Assembly: GCF_027497215.1 (NCBI RefSeq)
Contig: NZ_CP114904.1
Coordinates: 1,302,001-1,366,000 of the forward strand
DNA length: 64,000 nt
From: Micromonospora sp. WMMD812
GTDB lineage: Bacteria; Actinomycetota; Actinomycetes; Mycobacteriales; Micromonosporaceae
Direction of reading: 5' to 3'
In this document: positions 16,861 through 28,671 of the stretch, piece by piece
How the letters are laid out: every line of letters begins with the position of its first letter
How positions within the stretch are numbered: position 1 is the first letter of the stretch
The notes under the pieces: model-generated
What the model was told of the DNA's origin: nothing
Database searches by the model: none
The model's input: the letters and a program-made list of their open reading frames with translations, nothing else
Translations under genes and position numbers: made by a program

Positions 16861-16886
16861 CGGCACCTGGACTGTCGACGTCAACC

Positions 16887-18620
16887 TCACAGGGCGACGA
16901 TCGCGGCCGTCTCCGCCGGTAGCTGGATCCGGTCGCGCATCACCGTGACGCCCTCCCCCGTGGCCAGCAGCACCCGCCGCGCCACCCCCGGCAGCGAAAT
17001 CCCCTGCGCCCGACCGGCCAGGTTCGCCACCACGAGCGTGTCCCCCCGGCGCATCACCAGGAACTGGTCCCCGTGCTGCACGCGCACCGCGTGCAGTCGA
17101 GGATCGGACAGGTCGCGCCGGCTCTTGCGCAGCGCGATGAGTCGCCGGTAGAAGTCCAGCATCTCCCGATGCTCCGGCTTCTCCAGCTCGGCCCAGTCCA
17201 GCCGCGACCGCAGGTACGTCTGCGGGTCCTGCGGGTCGGGAACGTCGCCCTCCGGCCAGCCGTGTGCGGCGAACTCCCGCCGCCGGCCGGTCGCCACGGC
17301 GGTCGCCAGCTCGGGCTCGGGGTGGCTGGTGAAGAACTGCCACGGGGTGCTGGCCGCCCACTCCTCCCCCATGAACAGCATCGGCGTGAACGGGGCCGTC
17401 ATCAGCAATGTCGCCCCGACGCGCAGCAACGCGGGCGAGAGGGTGGCGGAGATGCGGTCGCCGGTGGCCCGGTTGCCGATCTGGTCGTGATTCTGCAGGT
17501 ACGCCACGAACCGGTGGCCGGGGGTGCGCTGCCGGTCCACCGGCCGGCCGTGCTGGCGCTTGCGGAAGCTGGACCAGGTGCCGGCGTGGAAGAAGGCGCC
17601 GGTGAGCACGTCGGCGAGGGTTTCCAGGGAGCCGAAGTCGCTGTAGTAGCCCTGCCGTTCGCCGGTGAGCAGGGTGTGCAGCGCGTGGTGGGCGTCGTCG
17701 TTCCACTGGGCGTGCAGGCCGTAGCCGCCCGCCTCGCGCGGGGTGATCAGGCGGGGGTCGTTGAGGTCGGACTCGGCGATCAGCGACAGCGGCAACGCGA
17801 GGTGGGTGGAGAGCGCCTCCACCTCGATGGCCAGCTCCTCCAGCAACGGCACGGCCCGGGTGTCCGGCAGCGCGTGCACCGCGTCCAGCCGCAGGCCGTC
17901 GACGTGGTAGTCACGCAGCCACATCAAGACGCTGTCGACGATGTAGCGGCGCACCTCGTCGGAGTGCGGGCCGTCGAGGTTGACCGAGCGGCCCCAGGTG
18001 TTGCTCTGCTCGGCCAGGTAGGGGCCGAACCGCGGCGCGTAGGCCCCGGAGGGCCCGAAATGGTTGTAGACGACGTCGAGGATCACCCCCAGCCCCTTGC
18101 CGTGCGCCGCGTCGACCAGCCGTTTCAGCCCGTCGGGGCCGCCGTAGGGCTGGTGCGGCGCATACCAGCACACGCCGTCGTAGCCCCAGTTGTGCTCGCC
18201 GTTGAAGGCGTTGACCGGCAGCAGCTCGATGAGGTCGACGCCGAGCGAGACCAGGTGGTCGAGGCGTTCGATGGCGGCGTCGAAGGTGCCCTCGGGCGTG
18301 AAGGTGCCGATGTGCAGCTCGTAGAGGACGCTGCCGGGCAGTTGCCGCCCGGTCCACCCGCCGTCGGTCCATCCGAACGCCGCGTGGTCGTAGAGCCTGC
18401 TCGGCCCGTGCACCCCCTCGGGCTGCCACGCGGACCGGGGATCGGGCAGCGGGCGGTCGTCGTCGTCGAGCAGGAAGGCGTAGTCGGTGCCGGGGCCTGC
18501 GCCGGGCACGTCGGCCCGCCACCACCCGTTCGGGCCGGCGGTCATCTCGTGGTCGGCGGCGCCGGTGAGCCGGAGCCGGACCCGGGCGGCGTCGGGCGCC
18601 CACACCGTGAACTCGGTCAT
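16887..18620 (-). CDS. treZ: malto-oligosyltrehalose trehalohydrolase
   Basis: The 577-residue enzyme releases free trehalose from maltooligosyl-trehalose, the last step of the TreY-TreZ route from glycogen. An N-terminal E-set domain (FTVWAPDAARVRLRL) precedes the GH13 barrel. The nucleophile aspartate is in DGLRLDAVHAL near residue 243, the acid glutamate in LIAESDLND near 285, and the third carboxylate in LQNHDQIGNR near 370. The length is normal for TreZ. The ATG overlaps the treY stop codon in an ATGA, so translation is coupled. A very long minus-strand frame running through treY in this phase is a coding shadow and not a fusion. Confidence 0.95.
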   Translation of the reverse strand: MTEFTVWAPDAARVRLRLTGAADHEMTAGPNGWWRADVPGAGPGTDYAFLLDDDDRPLPDPRSAWQPEGVHGPSRLYDHAAFGWTDGGWTGRQLPGSVLYELHIGTFTPEGTFDAAIERLDHLVSLGVDLIELLPVNAFNGEHNWGYDGVCWYAPHQPYGGPDGLKRLVDAAHGKGLGVILDVVYNHFGPSGAYAPRFGPYLAEQSNTWGRSVNLDGPHSDEVRRYIVDSVLMWLRDYHVDGLRLDAVHALPDTRAVPLLEELAIEVEALSTHLALPLSLIAESDLNDPRLITPREAGGYGLHAQWNDDAHHALHTLLTGERQGYYSDFGSLETLADVLTGAFFHAGTWSSFRKRQHGRPVDRQRTPGHRFVAYLQNHDQIGNRATGDRISATLSPALLRVGATLLMTAPFTPMLFMGEEWAASTPWQFFTSHPEPELATAVATGRRREFAAHGWPEGDVPDPQDPQTYLRSRLDWAELEKPEHREMLDFYRRLIALRKSRRDLSDPRLHAVRVQHGDQFLVMRRGDTLVVANLAGRAQGISLPGVARRVLLATGEGVTVMRDRIQLPAETAAIVAL

Positions 18621-20953
18621 GACGCAGCCTCCACGGACTCGATGGTGGGAGCCAGCAGCGCGACGGGATAGGTGGCCAGGAGGTCGGCCAGACGGGTCTC
18701 CCCGCCACTGTAGACCCGCCCGGTGAACAGGTCGGTCAGGTTGTGAACGGGGAGCGACAGGATCGTGTCGCGCCACCCACCGGCACGCGCCAGCCGCAGC
18801 GGCAGCCGGGTGGCGACCGCCACCGCGCCGCCGCGGTCGAAGGCCACCGTGTGCGGCCCGGCCGGTCCGCGCGCCGGCACCGGCCGGTAGCCGGTGAACA
18901 GGTCGGGCCGGCTGCGGCGCAGCCGTAGCGTGCGGGAGACCACGAGCAGCTTCGCCGCCCCGCCGGCGTCGACCGGCGGCCGCCAGCCCGCGTCTAGCCG
19001 GGCCAGAAGGTCCCGGCGTACGGCGAAGTCGACCGGTCGGCGGTTGTCCGGGTCGACCAGCGAGTTGTCCCACAGCTCGGTGCCCTGGTAGAGGTCGGGC
19101 ACCCCCGGCATGGCCAGCTGCACCAGCTTCTGCCCGAGCGCGTTGGACCAGCCGGCCGGGGTGATCTCGTCGGCGAACGCGGTCAGCTCTGCGTGCAGCT
19201 CCGGGTCGTCGTACATCCGGTCGACCACCGCGTGCATCGCCTGCTCGAAGGCCGGGTCGGGGTCGGCCCAGCTGGTCGACACCGACGCCTCCCGCGCGGC
19301 CTTCTCCCCGTACGCGTGCAGCCGCTCGCGGGGGATCGGCCACGCGCCGACGGCCGTCTGCCAGAGCAGGTGCGCGAAGGCCGGGTCGGGCAGCTCCGCC
19401 ACCGCCATCCAGCGGGACACCCGCTCCGCCCAGCGGTGCGGCAGCTCGCTGAGGACCGCCAGCCGGGCCCGCACGTCCTCGCTGCGCTTCGTGTCGTGGG
19501 TGGACAGCGCGGTCATGGCGGCCGGCCAGCGCACCCCCCGGGCGGCGACGAAGCGGTGGAACTCCGCCGGCGGCACGCCGAAGTGCGCCGGGGTGCCGCC
19601 GACCTCGTTCAGCGCGACGAACCGGCTCCACCGGTAGAAGGCGGTGTCCTCCACCCCCTTGGCCATCACCGCGCCGGTGAGCTGGGGGAACCGCTGGGCC
19701 AGCTCGTCGCCCGGGTCGCGCAGCCGGCGGGTGACCGCGTCCAGCGCGCCGGCCAGGTCGGGTCGGCGCCGGCCGGCCTCGGAGCGGGCGGCGGCCAGGT
19801 GCCGGGCACCGTGCGGGGGGTAGCCCCGGTAGACGGGGAAGGCGGCCGCCAGCTCGGCGAGCGCGGCCCGGGCGGCCGGCGGCGGCACCTCGGGGACGAG
19901 CGCGGCCAGCCGGGTCAGTTCGGCGGCGAGCAGGCGGGTGGCCGCGGCCAGCTTGGTGGCGTGGGTGAGGTCCTCCCACGAGGTGTGCCGTCCGACCAGC
20001 CGGGTGTCCAGCGCGGTGAAGTCGCCCTCGGCGGCCGGGTCGACGAAGAGCCCGGAGACCGCGGCCAGGGCCTCGTAGCCGGTGGTGCCGTGCACCGGCC
20101 AGTCCGGCAGCTCCTCGCCGTACTCGAGGATCTTCTCCACCACCAGCCAGACGGCGGGCGCGGCGGCCCGCAGCCGGGCCAGGTAGCCGCCGGGGTCGCG
20201 GAGGCCGTCCGGGTGGTCGACGCGGATGCCGTCGACCTCGCCGGCCGCCGCCCAGCGCAGGATCTCCGCGTGGGTGGCGGCGAAGACCTCCGGGTCCTCC
20301 ACGCGCAGGCCGGCGAGATCGGAGACCGCGAAGAACCGGCGGTACGTCAGCTCGGCGTCGCCGCGCCGCCAGGAGACCAGCTCGTAGTGCTGCCGGTCGT
20401 GCACCGCGCGGGCCGTCCCGCCGTCGGTGCCGTCGGCGATCGGGAAGCGGTGCTCGTGGTAGCGCAGCTCCCCGTCGACGATCTTCAGGTCGTCGAGGGC
20501 GTCGGGCGAGTCGGCCAGCACCGGCAGCAGCAGGCGGCCTCGGTCCCAGTCGATGTCGAACCAGCGCGCGTACGCCGAGGACCGCCCCCGGCGCAGCACG
20601 TCCCACCAGGCCGGGTTCGCGGCGGGCACGGCGACCCCGGCGTGGTTGGGCACGATGTCGACGACCAGGCCGAGCCCGGCGGCGCGCAGCGCCCGCAGCA
20701 GCCGCTGCCGGCCCGCCTCGCCGCCGAGCTCCGGGTTGACCGCCCGGTGGTCGACGACGTCGTAGCCGTGCGCCGAGCCGGGGGCGGCGGTGAGCAGCGG
20801 CGCGCTGTAGAGGTGGGTCACGCCCAGGTCGGCGAGGTAGCCGGCGAGCCCGGCGGTGGCGTCCAGGTCGAAGCCCGGGCGGATCTGGACCCGGTAGGTC
20901 GCGCCGACCCGGGCCGTGGGCGTCGTCTCGTCGGCGTGAGGGGTCGCCGGCAT
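18617..20953 (-). CDS. treY: malto-oligosyltrehalose synthase
   Basis: The 778-residue GH13 enzyme turns the reducing-end glucose of maltodextrins into a terminal trehalose unit. Signatures are TYRVQIRPGFDLDATAGLAG at the N terminus, VDIVPNHAGVA near residue 100, DGIRVDHPDGL near 244 (nucleophile), VVEKILEYGEELPDW near 268 (acid) and STHDTKRSEDVRAR near 485. The length and the long insert after the nucleophile are typical of TreY. It is the middle gene of treX-treY-treZ, one base after treX and overlapping treZ. The products work in series on debranched glycogen in the cytoplasm. Confidence 0.95.
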   Translation of the reverse strand: MPATPHADETTPTARVGATYRVQIRPGFDLDATAGLAGYLADLGVTHLYSAPLLTAAPGSAHGYDVVDHRAVNPELGGEAGRQRLLRALRAAGLGLVVDIVPNHAGVAVPAANPAWWDVLRRGRSSAYARWFDIDWDRGRLLLPVLADSPDALDDLKIVDGELRYHEHRFPIADGTDGGTARAVHDRQHYELVSWRRGDAELTYRRFFAVSDLAGLRVEDPEVFAATHAEILRWAAAGEVDGIRVDHPDGLRDPGGYLARLRAAAPAVWLVVEKILEYGEELPDWPVHGTTGYEALAAVSGLFVDPAAEGDFTALDTRLVGRHTSWEDLTHATKLAAATRLLAAELTRLAALVPEVPPPAARAALAELAAAFPVYRGYPPHGARHLAAARSEAGRRRPDLAGALDAVTRRLRDPGDELAQRFPQLTGAVMAKGVEDTAFYRWSRFVALNEVGGTPAHFGVPPAEFHRFVAARGVRWPAAMTALSTHDTKRSEDVRARLAVLSELPHRWAERVSRWMAVAELPDPAFAHLLWQTAVGAWPIPRERLHAYGEKAAREASVSTSWADPDPAFEQAMHAVVDRMYDDPELHAELTAFADEITPAGWSNALGQKLVQLAMPGVPDLYQGTELWDNSLVDPDNRRPVDFAVRRDLLARLDAGWRPPVDAGGAAKLLVVSRTLRLRRSRPDLFTGYRPVPARGPAGPHTVAFDRGGAVAVATRLPLRLARAGGWRDTILSLPVHNLTDLFTGRVYSGGETRLADLLATYPVALLAPTIESVEAAS

Positions 20954-20954
20954 G

Positions 20955-23072
<2,118 letters not shown>

Positions 23073-23091
23073 GTCGCTCCTTCGGTTCTGA

Positions 23092-23122
23092 TCATGAGCG
23101 CACCGCCTCATGAGCGCACCGC
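23092..23122. repeat. two 15-bp direct repeats upstream of treX
   Basis: TCATGAGCGCACCGC occurs twice with a one-base gap, a 16-base period. The position just upstream of treX suits a regulator site or the leader. The rest of the 23073-23406 interval has no other gene or strong hairpin that I can see. Confidence 0.55.
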
Positions 23123-23406
23123 ACGGCGGGCCGGGCAGCGCACACGGCGGTAATGCCCCGCACCCGGTTCGGCCAATCCATCCTCCCAGCCGATGACGGG
23201 TATCGACCCGACTCGTGCGCCCTCCGACCGGTCAGGTGTCTTCCATCACCTTGGGCGCTTTTCGAGGTGCAAGATCCGGCTCGATGCCCTTTCCTGGTTC
23301 AGGGACGCGCCCGCGTGCGTCGCGACCCAGCCTTCGGCCTACCCCACCCACCGCTGTTCTGCCGCCACCGGCGTCGGCGGTAGCTCCTGCCTGGACGGAG
23401 ATCGAT

Positions 23407-24807
23407 GTGACCACCCTGCGGGTCGGCGAGCAGCTCGCCACCGCCCCGGACCGCACCTGCCGCCCCACCCTCACCCGCACACTCATCGCCCAGCCCGCCG
23501 GCGCCGCCGCTCCCCCGCCGAAGCGGCGGATCCTGATGCTCTCGTGGGAGTACCCGCCGGTGCTCGTCGGCGGCCTCGGGCGCCACGTCCACGCCCTGTC
23601 GGTCGCCCTGGCAACCGCCGGCCACGAGGTCACCGTGGTCACCCGCCACGCCGACGGCGCACCCCTCGAGGAGTACGCCGACGGCGTCCGCATCATCCGC
23701 GCCGCCGAAGACCCCGTCACCTTCCCCCTGGCCACCAACAGCCTCCTGGCCTGGACCATGGCCTTCAACCACACCCTCACCCGCGCCGCCCTCCGCGCCA
23801 CCGAAACCGCCGACTACGACGTCATCCACGCCCACGACTGGCTCGTCGCCCACACCGCGATGACCCTGCGCGAGCACCTCGACCTGCCCCTGGTCACCAC
23901 CATCCACGCCACCGAAGCCGGCCGACACCAGGGCTGGCTGCCCGAGGAGATGAACCGCACCATCCACGGCGTCGAACACTGGCTCAGCAGCGAGTCGGGC
24001 CGGGTGATCGTCTGCTCCGGGTACATGCGCGACGAGGTGACCGGGCTGTTCGGGGTCCCGGCCGGGCGGGTCGACGTCGTGCCCAACGGGGTCGAGCCGC
24101 ACCGCTGGCAGGCGTCGCACGGCGCGGTGGCGGCCGCCCGGGCCCGGTTCGCCGCGGACGGGCCGCTGGTCACCTTCGCCGGCCGGCTGGTCTACGAGAA
24201 GGGCGTGCAGCACCTCCTCGCCGGCCTGCCCCGGCTGCGGGACCGGCACCCGGGCCTGCGCGTGGTGATCGCCGGCGACGGCCCCTACCGGGGCGAACTG
24301 GAGGCCGACGTGCGCCGCCTCGGCCTGGACGGCGCGGTCAGCATGCCGGGCTTCCTCGGCGGGGCCGAACTGCCCGCGGTGATGGCCGCGTCGGACTGCT
24401 TCGCGGTGCCGAGCATCTACGAGCCGTTCGGCATGGTGGCCCTCGAGGGCGCTGCGGCGGGCGCGCCGCTCGCGGTCGCGGCGACCGGCGGACTCGCCGA
24501 GATCGTCGAGCCGGGGGTGACCGGGATGACGTTCCGGCCGCAGGATCCGGACGGGCTGACCGAGGCGGTGCACGCGCTGCTGTCGGACCGGGAGCGGGCC
24601 CGGACGCTGGCCCGCCGCGCCCGGACGATGGTGCACGAGCAGTACGGCTGGTCGGCGATCGCCCAGCGCACCGCGGCCAGCTACGCCACGGCCATCGCGC
24701 AGAACCCCGCGTTCCACACCGAGCGGGCCGAGCAGCGCATGGCGGCGGGCCGGGCGCTGCCGCCGGTCGCCGCCGGCAACCTGCTCGCCGCCGCGGGCCT
24801 GCGCTGA
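23407..24807 (+). CDS. GT4 family glycosyltransferase (GlgA/GlgM-like)
   Basis: The 466-residue enzyme is a retaining GT-B glycosyltransferase of family 4. The N-terminal block LMLSWEYPPVLVGGLGRHVH near residue 44 is the glycine-rich sugar-nucleotide loop typical of glucan synthases. DVIHAHDWLVAH near 138 and the C-terminal EPFGMVALEGAAAG motif (the EX7E pair, near 339) complete the active site. Its location beside treX-treY-treZ suggests an alpha-glucan or maltose-1-phosphate substrate, by inference. GTG has GGAG seven bases upstream; the open frame before it is low-complexity. The first 590 bases are strongly C-rich on this strand and the rest is G-rich, a sharp change inside one gene. Confidence 0.85.
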   Translation: MTTLRVGEQLATAPDRTCRPTLTRTLIAQPAGAAAPPPKRRILMLSWEYPPVLVGGLGRHVHALSVALATAGHEVTVVTRHADGAPLEEYADGVRIIRAAEDPVTFPLATNSLLAWTMAFNHTLTRAALRATETADYDVIHAHDWLVAHTAMTLREHLDLPLVTTIHATEAGRHQGWLPEEMNRTIHGVEHWLSSESGRVIVCSGYMRDEVTGLFGVPAGRVDVVPNGVEPHRWQASHGAVAAARARFAADGPLVTFAGRLVYEKGVQHLLAGLPRLRDRHPGLRVVIAGDGPYRGELEADVRRLGLDGAVSMPGFLGGAELPAVMAASDCFAVPSIYEPFGMVALEGAAAGAPLAVAATGGLAEIVEPGVTGMTFRPQDPDGLTEAVHALLSDRERARTLARRARTMVHEQYGWSAIAQRTAASYATAIAQNPAFHTERAEQRMAAGRALPPVAAGNLLAAAGLR

Positions 24808-24845
24808 GACCCGCCCGACCCGCCCATGCTGATCGCCGCGACCTT

Positions 24846-24869
24846 CGCGGCCCCGGCACCGGGGCCGCG
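24846..24869 (+). terminator. hairpin terminator of the GT4 gene
   Basis: CGCGGCCCCG and its exact complement form a 10-bp stem around GCAC, about 40 bases after the stop codon. A third copy of the arm follows at 24876-24885, allowing an alternative pairing. Confidence 0.6.
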
Positions 24870-24940
24870 ACGGGTCGCGGCCCCGGTTCCGGACGGCGTG
24901 CGGCGTGGCTCCGGGGCCTCGATACCGCTGCGTGGCGCCT

Positions 24941-24973
24941 TTGGAGCTGAGTCGCTCACGACATCAGCTCCAA
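24941..24973. repeat. palindromic element with nested stem
   Basis: TTGGAGCTGA pairs with TCAGCTCCAA, and inside it GTCG-CTCA-CGAC continues the stem with a one-base bulge, 14 pairs in all. It is AT-richer than its surroundings and lies between two ordinary terminators, so it looks like a dispersed palindromic repeat rather than a third terminator. The rest of 24808-25144 has no credible gene. Confidence 0.55.
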
Positions 24974-25087
24974 TGGCGGCCGAACCCGAACCCCGAACAC
25001 GACGGATCCCCGCCGGCCCCGCGAAGTGCCCGACCGCAACCAGGCGCCCCGGATGGCCCGAGCGGCGGCTGGACCTGGTACGACACG

Positions 25088-25126
25088 CGACAGGCCGCCG
25101 ACCCTCGCGGGGTCGGCGGCCTGTCG
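25088..25126 (-). terminator. hairpin terminator of the citrate synthase gene
   Basis: A perfect 16-bp stem (CGACAGGCCGCCGACC and its complement) with a seven-base loop begins 19 bases beyond the citrate synthase stop codon. Confidence 0.75.
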
Positions 25127-25144
25127 GTGGGGCCGGAAGGCGGG

Positions 25145-26428
<1,284 letters not shown>

Positions 26429-26540
26429 GTGGTTCCTCGCTTCGCCGGCAGATCTACGTTGAATTGCCTTCGCTTCTACCGTAATTGCGGTTCCGGGGAC
26501 ACCGCCCGGCGTGGTTCGGCGGTGAGGTCTGCGTCACCCG

Positions 26541-26566
26541 ATTCCCGACCGGCGGGATCGGAAACC
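26541..26566 (-). promoter_or_regulatory. SigB/SigF-type promoter candidate upstream of gltA
   Basis: The minus strand reads GGTTTC, 14 bases, GGGAAT. A transcript from here would have a leader of about 105 bases before the citrate synthase ATG. A separate vegetative promoter nearer the gene is likely but was not identified with confidence. Confidence 0.45.
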
Positions 26567-26586
26567 CGGCGAACGGCATCGCCGGC

Positions 26587-28671
26587 TCAGGAGAGCGCGA
26601 GGTGGCGCAGCCCGCCGTCACCTGCGATCTCGTAGACGTCGAGCTGGTTCTGGCCGGCATGGAAGAGCCGGTCGTCGGCGAGCAGCGCGGCGAACCGGCG
26701 ACCCCCCGCGTCCGGCGGCACCACCGGCACCACCGCTCCGACCCGGCCGTTCACGGCTACCGCCAGCAGCGTCCCGTCGGGCACCTGGTCCGGGACGGTA
26801 CCCCAGACCAGTGCCGGCAGCGTGCCGGTGTCGGGGTCGGTGGCGTGGAACGCGGCCAGGTCGGCGACCCGGGCCGACCCGCCGCCCGGGCGCTGCCCCA
26901 CCACGGTGCCGACCAGCGGGTGCGGGGCCGGCAGCGGTGGTGGCGCCGGCACCCCGTCCGGAATGGTGATCGGCTCCGCCGGCCGGTCGTAGAAGTGCTT
27001 CTGCCCCGCCGGGCGGGGGGCCGACCGCGCGGACCGGCCGTCCACCCGCCACGGCAGCCGGATGCCGGCCTCGTCGGCCACGGTCGGTAGCAGGTCCACG
27101 TGCTCCCAGTTCCGGTCGTCGACCCGACCGGCCCGCTGGCCGGGCTCCTTGACGAACATCGGCACCCAGGCCACCTCGCCCGGAGCCGCGTTGATGGCGT
27201 CCAGGCCGCGCCCCTGGAAGCCCGGCTTGAAGCTGACCCCGTGGTCGGCGGTCACCACCACCGTCGCCTGGTCGTAGAGGCCCGTGGCGCGCAGGGTGCG
27301 CAGCGTCTCGCCGATCAGCCGGTCGGTGTAGCCGAGCTGGGCCAGGTGCCGCTGCCGGGCCAGCTCCACCCAGCCGCTGCCGTCGTTCGGCAGGTCGTCC
27401 GGGGCGTCGTAGCGCGCTCCGGAGGGCAGGAACGCCCACGGGGAGTGCGGCATCAGCAGGTGCAGGAAGTGCAGCGTGGGACGGGGTTCGGGCTTCAGCC
27501 CGGCCAGGAAGCTGGTGAACCGGACAGGCTGGTTGTCGTCCAGGCTGTCCCAGCGGAACTTCGGGTCGTCCGGCACCGGCTCGGCGGCGTCCAGACCGGC
27601 CTCCGCCCGGGTCTGCTCCCGGTAGGAGTCCTCCGGGTCGATCTGACTGTCCCGCGGTGCGGTGACCTGGCCCAGCAACTTCCTGGTCTCCCGGACCAGC
27701 ACGCCGAGCCCCTGCTCGGGGGTGACCGGCTGCTCGCAGCGGCTGGGCGGGCAGAGCCGGGTGATGCTCTCCTCGGCGCGGATGTCGTACAGGCCGCCGA
27801 AGGCGGTGAAGAGGTTGTCCGGGTACTGGGAGTAGTGCGGCGCGACGCCGCGCGCCGGGTACCGGCCGGTGAGCATGGCCGGCAGCGCGTACGGGGTCCA
27901 GCCGCTGACCCCGGTCGCGTTGCGGTACCAGGTCGATCCGGCGGCCAGCTCGGCGAAGTGCGGGAACCGGGCGGCGTCGATCCGGCCGTCCGGGCCGAGC
28001 AGCGAGACCAGCGGCAACTCGTCGAGGATCAGCATCACCACCGGCGGGTGGACCGCGGTCGCCGCGGTGCCGGTCGCGCCGTCGGCCGCGCGCGGCAGCA
28101 CCAGCACCGAGGTGGGTGAGACGACCAGGAACAGCCCGACGAACACCAGCGGACCCACGGCGGCCACCCGCAGCACCCGCCGGGGCGCCCGCCACCTGCG
28201 GTGGGCGGCCGCGCCGGCCGCGCCGACCAGCGCCGCGACCACCAGCAGCGGTACGCCCCGCAGCGGCGTACCGTGCCGCCCGACCTGGACGGCCAGCGCG
28301 GCGACCAGCAGCGCGACCAGCAGCGTGTGCGTGACCGACCGGGCGGCCCGGCCGGCCAGCCGGCTGAGCGCGCCGAGCAGCGCCGGCGGCACGGTGGGGA
28401 CCACCGCGACCAGGGCCACCAGGATCAGGATGTCCTCCCGTCCGGCGCGGTGGAACAGGAAGAAGTCGGGGCTGCGGCCGAGGACGTCCAGCACCGGCTG
28501 GGTGACGACCAGCCCGACCAACGCCACGATCTCCAGCAGCCGGCCGAGTTCGGCCCGTGCGCCGGCCAGCCAGCGCCGGCGTCGCTTCCCCGCCGATGTG
28601 GCGCGGCTCGGCGGGGCGTCACCGTCGGCCGGGTCCGGCGGCGGGGCGCCCGCGGGCGCCGGCTCAGCCAC
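26587..28671 (-). CDS. membrane-anchored sulfatase/phosphotransferase-like protein
   Basis: The 694-residue protein has about five membrane helices in its first 200 residues (LLEIVALVGLVVTQPVLDVL onward), then an extracytoplasmic alkaline phosphatase-superfamily domain. Metal-site blocks are VVMLILDELPLVSL near residue 221, SGWTPYALPAMLTGRYPARG near 263 (the nucleophile is the threonine or a neighbour) and VVTADHGVSF near 458. This is the layout of envelope phosphoethanolamine, phosphoglycerol or sulfate-handling enzymes such as LtaS. The GTG start overlaps the stop of the methyltransferase gene in GTGGCTGA. It is the third gene of an envelope-type operon that begins with a 49-residue membrane protein. 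Confidence 0.8.
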   Translation of the reverse strand: MAEPAPAGAPPPDPADGDAPPSRATSAGKRRRRWLAGARAELGRLLEIVALVGLVVTQPVLDVLGRSPDFFLFHRAGREDILILVALVAVVPTVPPALLGALSRLAGRAARSVTHTLLVALLVAALAVQVGRHGTPLRGVPLLVVAALVGAAGAAAHRRWRAPRRVLRVAAVGPLVFVGLFLVVSPTSVLVLPRAADGATGTAATAVHPPVVMLILDELPLVSLLGPDGRIDAARFPHFAELAAGSTWYRNATGVSGWTPYALPAMLTGRYPARGVAPHYSQYPDNLFTAFGGLYDIRAEESITRLCPPSRCEQPVTPEQGLGVLVRETRKLLGQVTAPRDSQIDPEDSYREQTRAEAGLDAAEPVPDDPKFRWDSLDDNQPVRFTSFLAGLKPEPRPTLHFLHLLMPHSPWAFLPSGARYDAPDDLPNDGSGWVELARQRHLAQLGYTDRLIGETLRTLRATGLYDQATVVVTADHGVSFKPGFQGRGLDAINAAPGEVAWVPMFVKEPGQRAGRVDDRNWEHVDLLPTVADEAGIRLPWRVDGRSARSAPRPAGQKHFYDRPAEPITIPDGVPAPPPLPAPHPLVGTVVGQRPGGGSARVADLAAFHATDPDTGTLPALVWGTVPDQVPDGTLLAVAVNGRVGAVVPVVPPDAGGRRFAALLADDRLFHAGQNQLDVYEIAGDGGLRHLALS

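Noticed and set aside
16887..20606. A 1239-codon minus-strand frame across treY and treZ
   Set aside because: Only its last 577 codons are treZ. The upstream part is an arginine/glycine-rich shadow of treY, whose own frame overlaps treZ in an ATGA.
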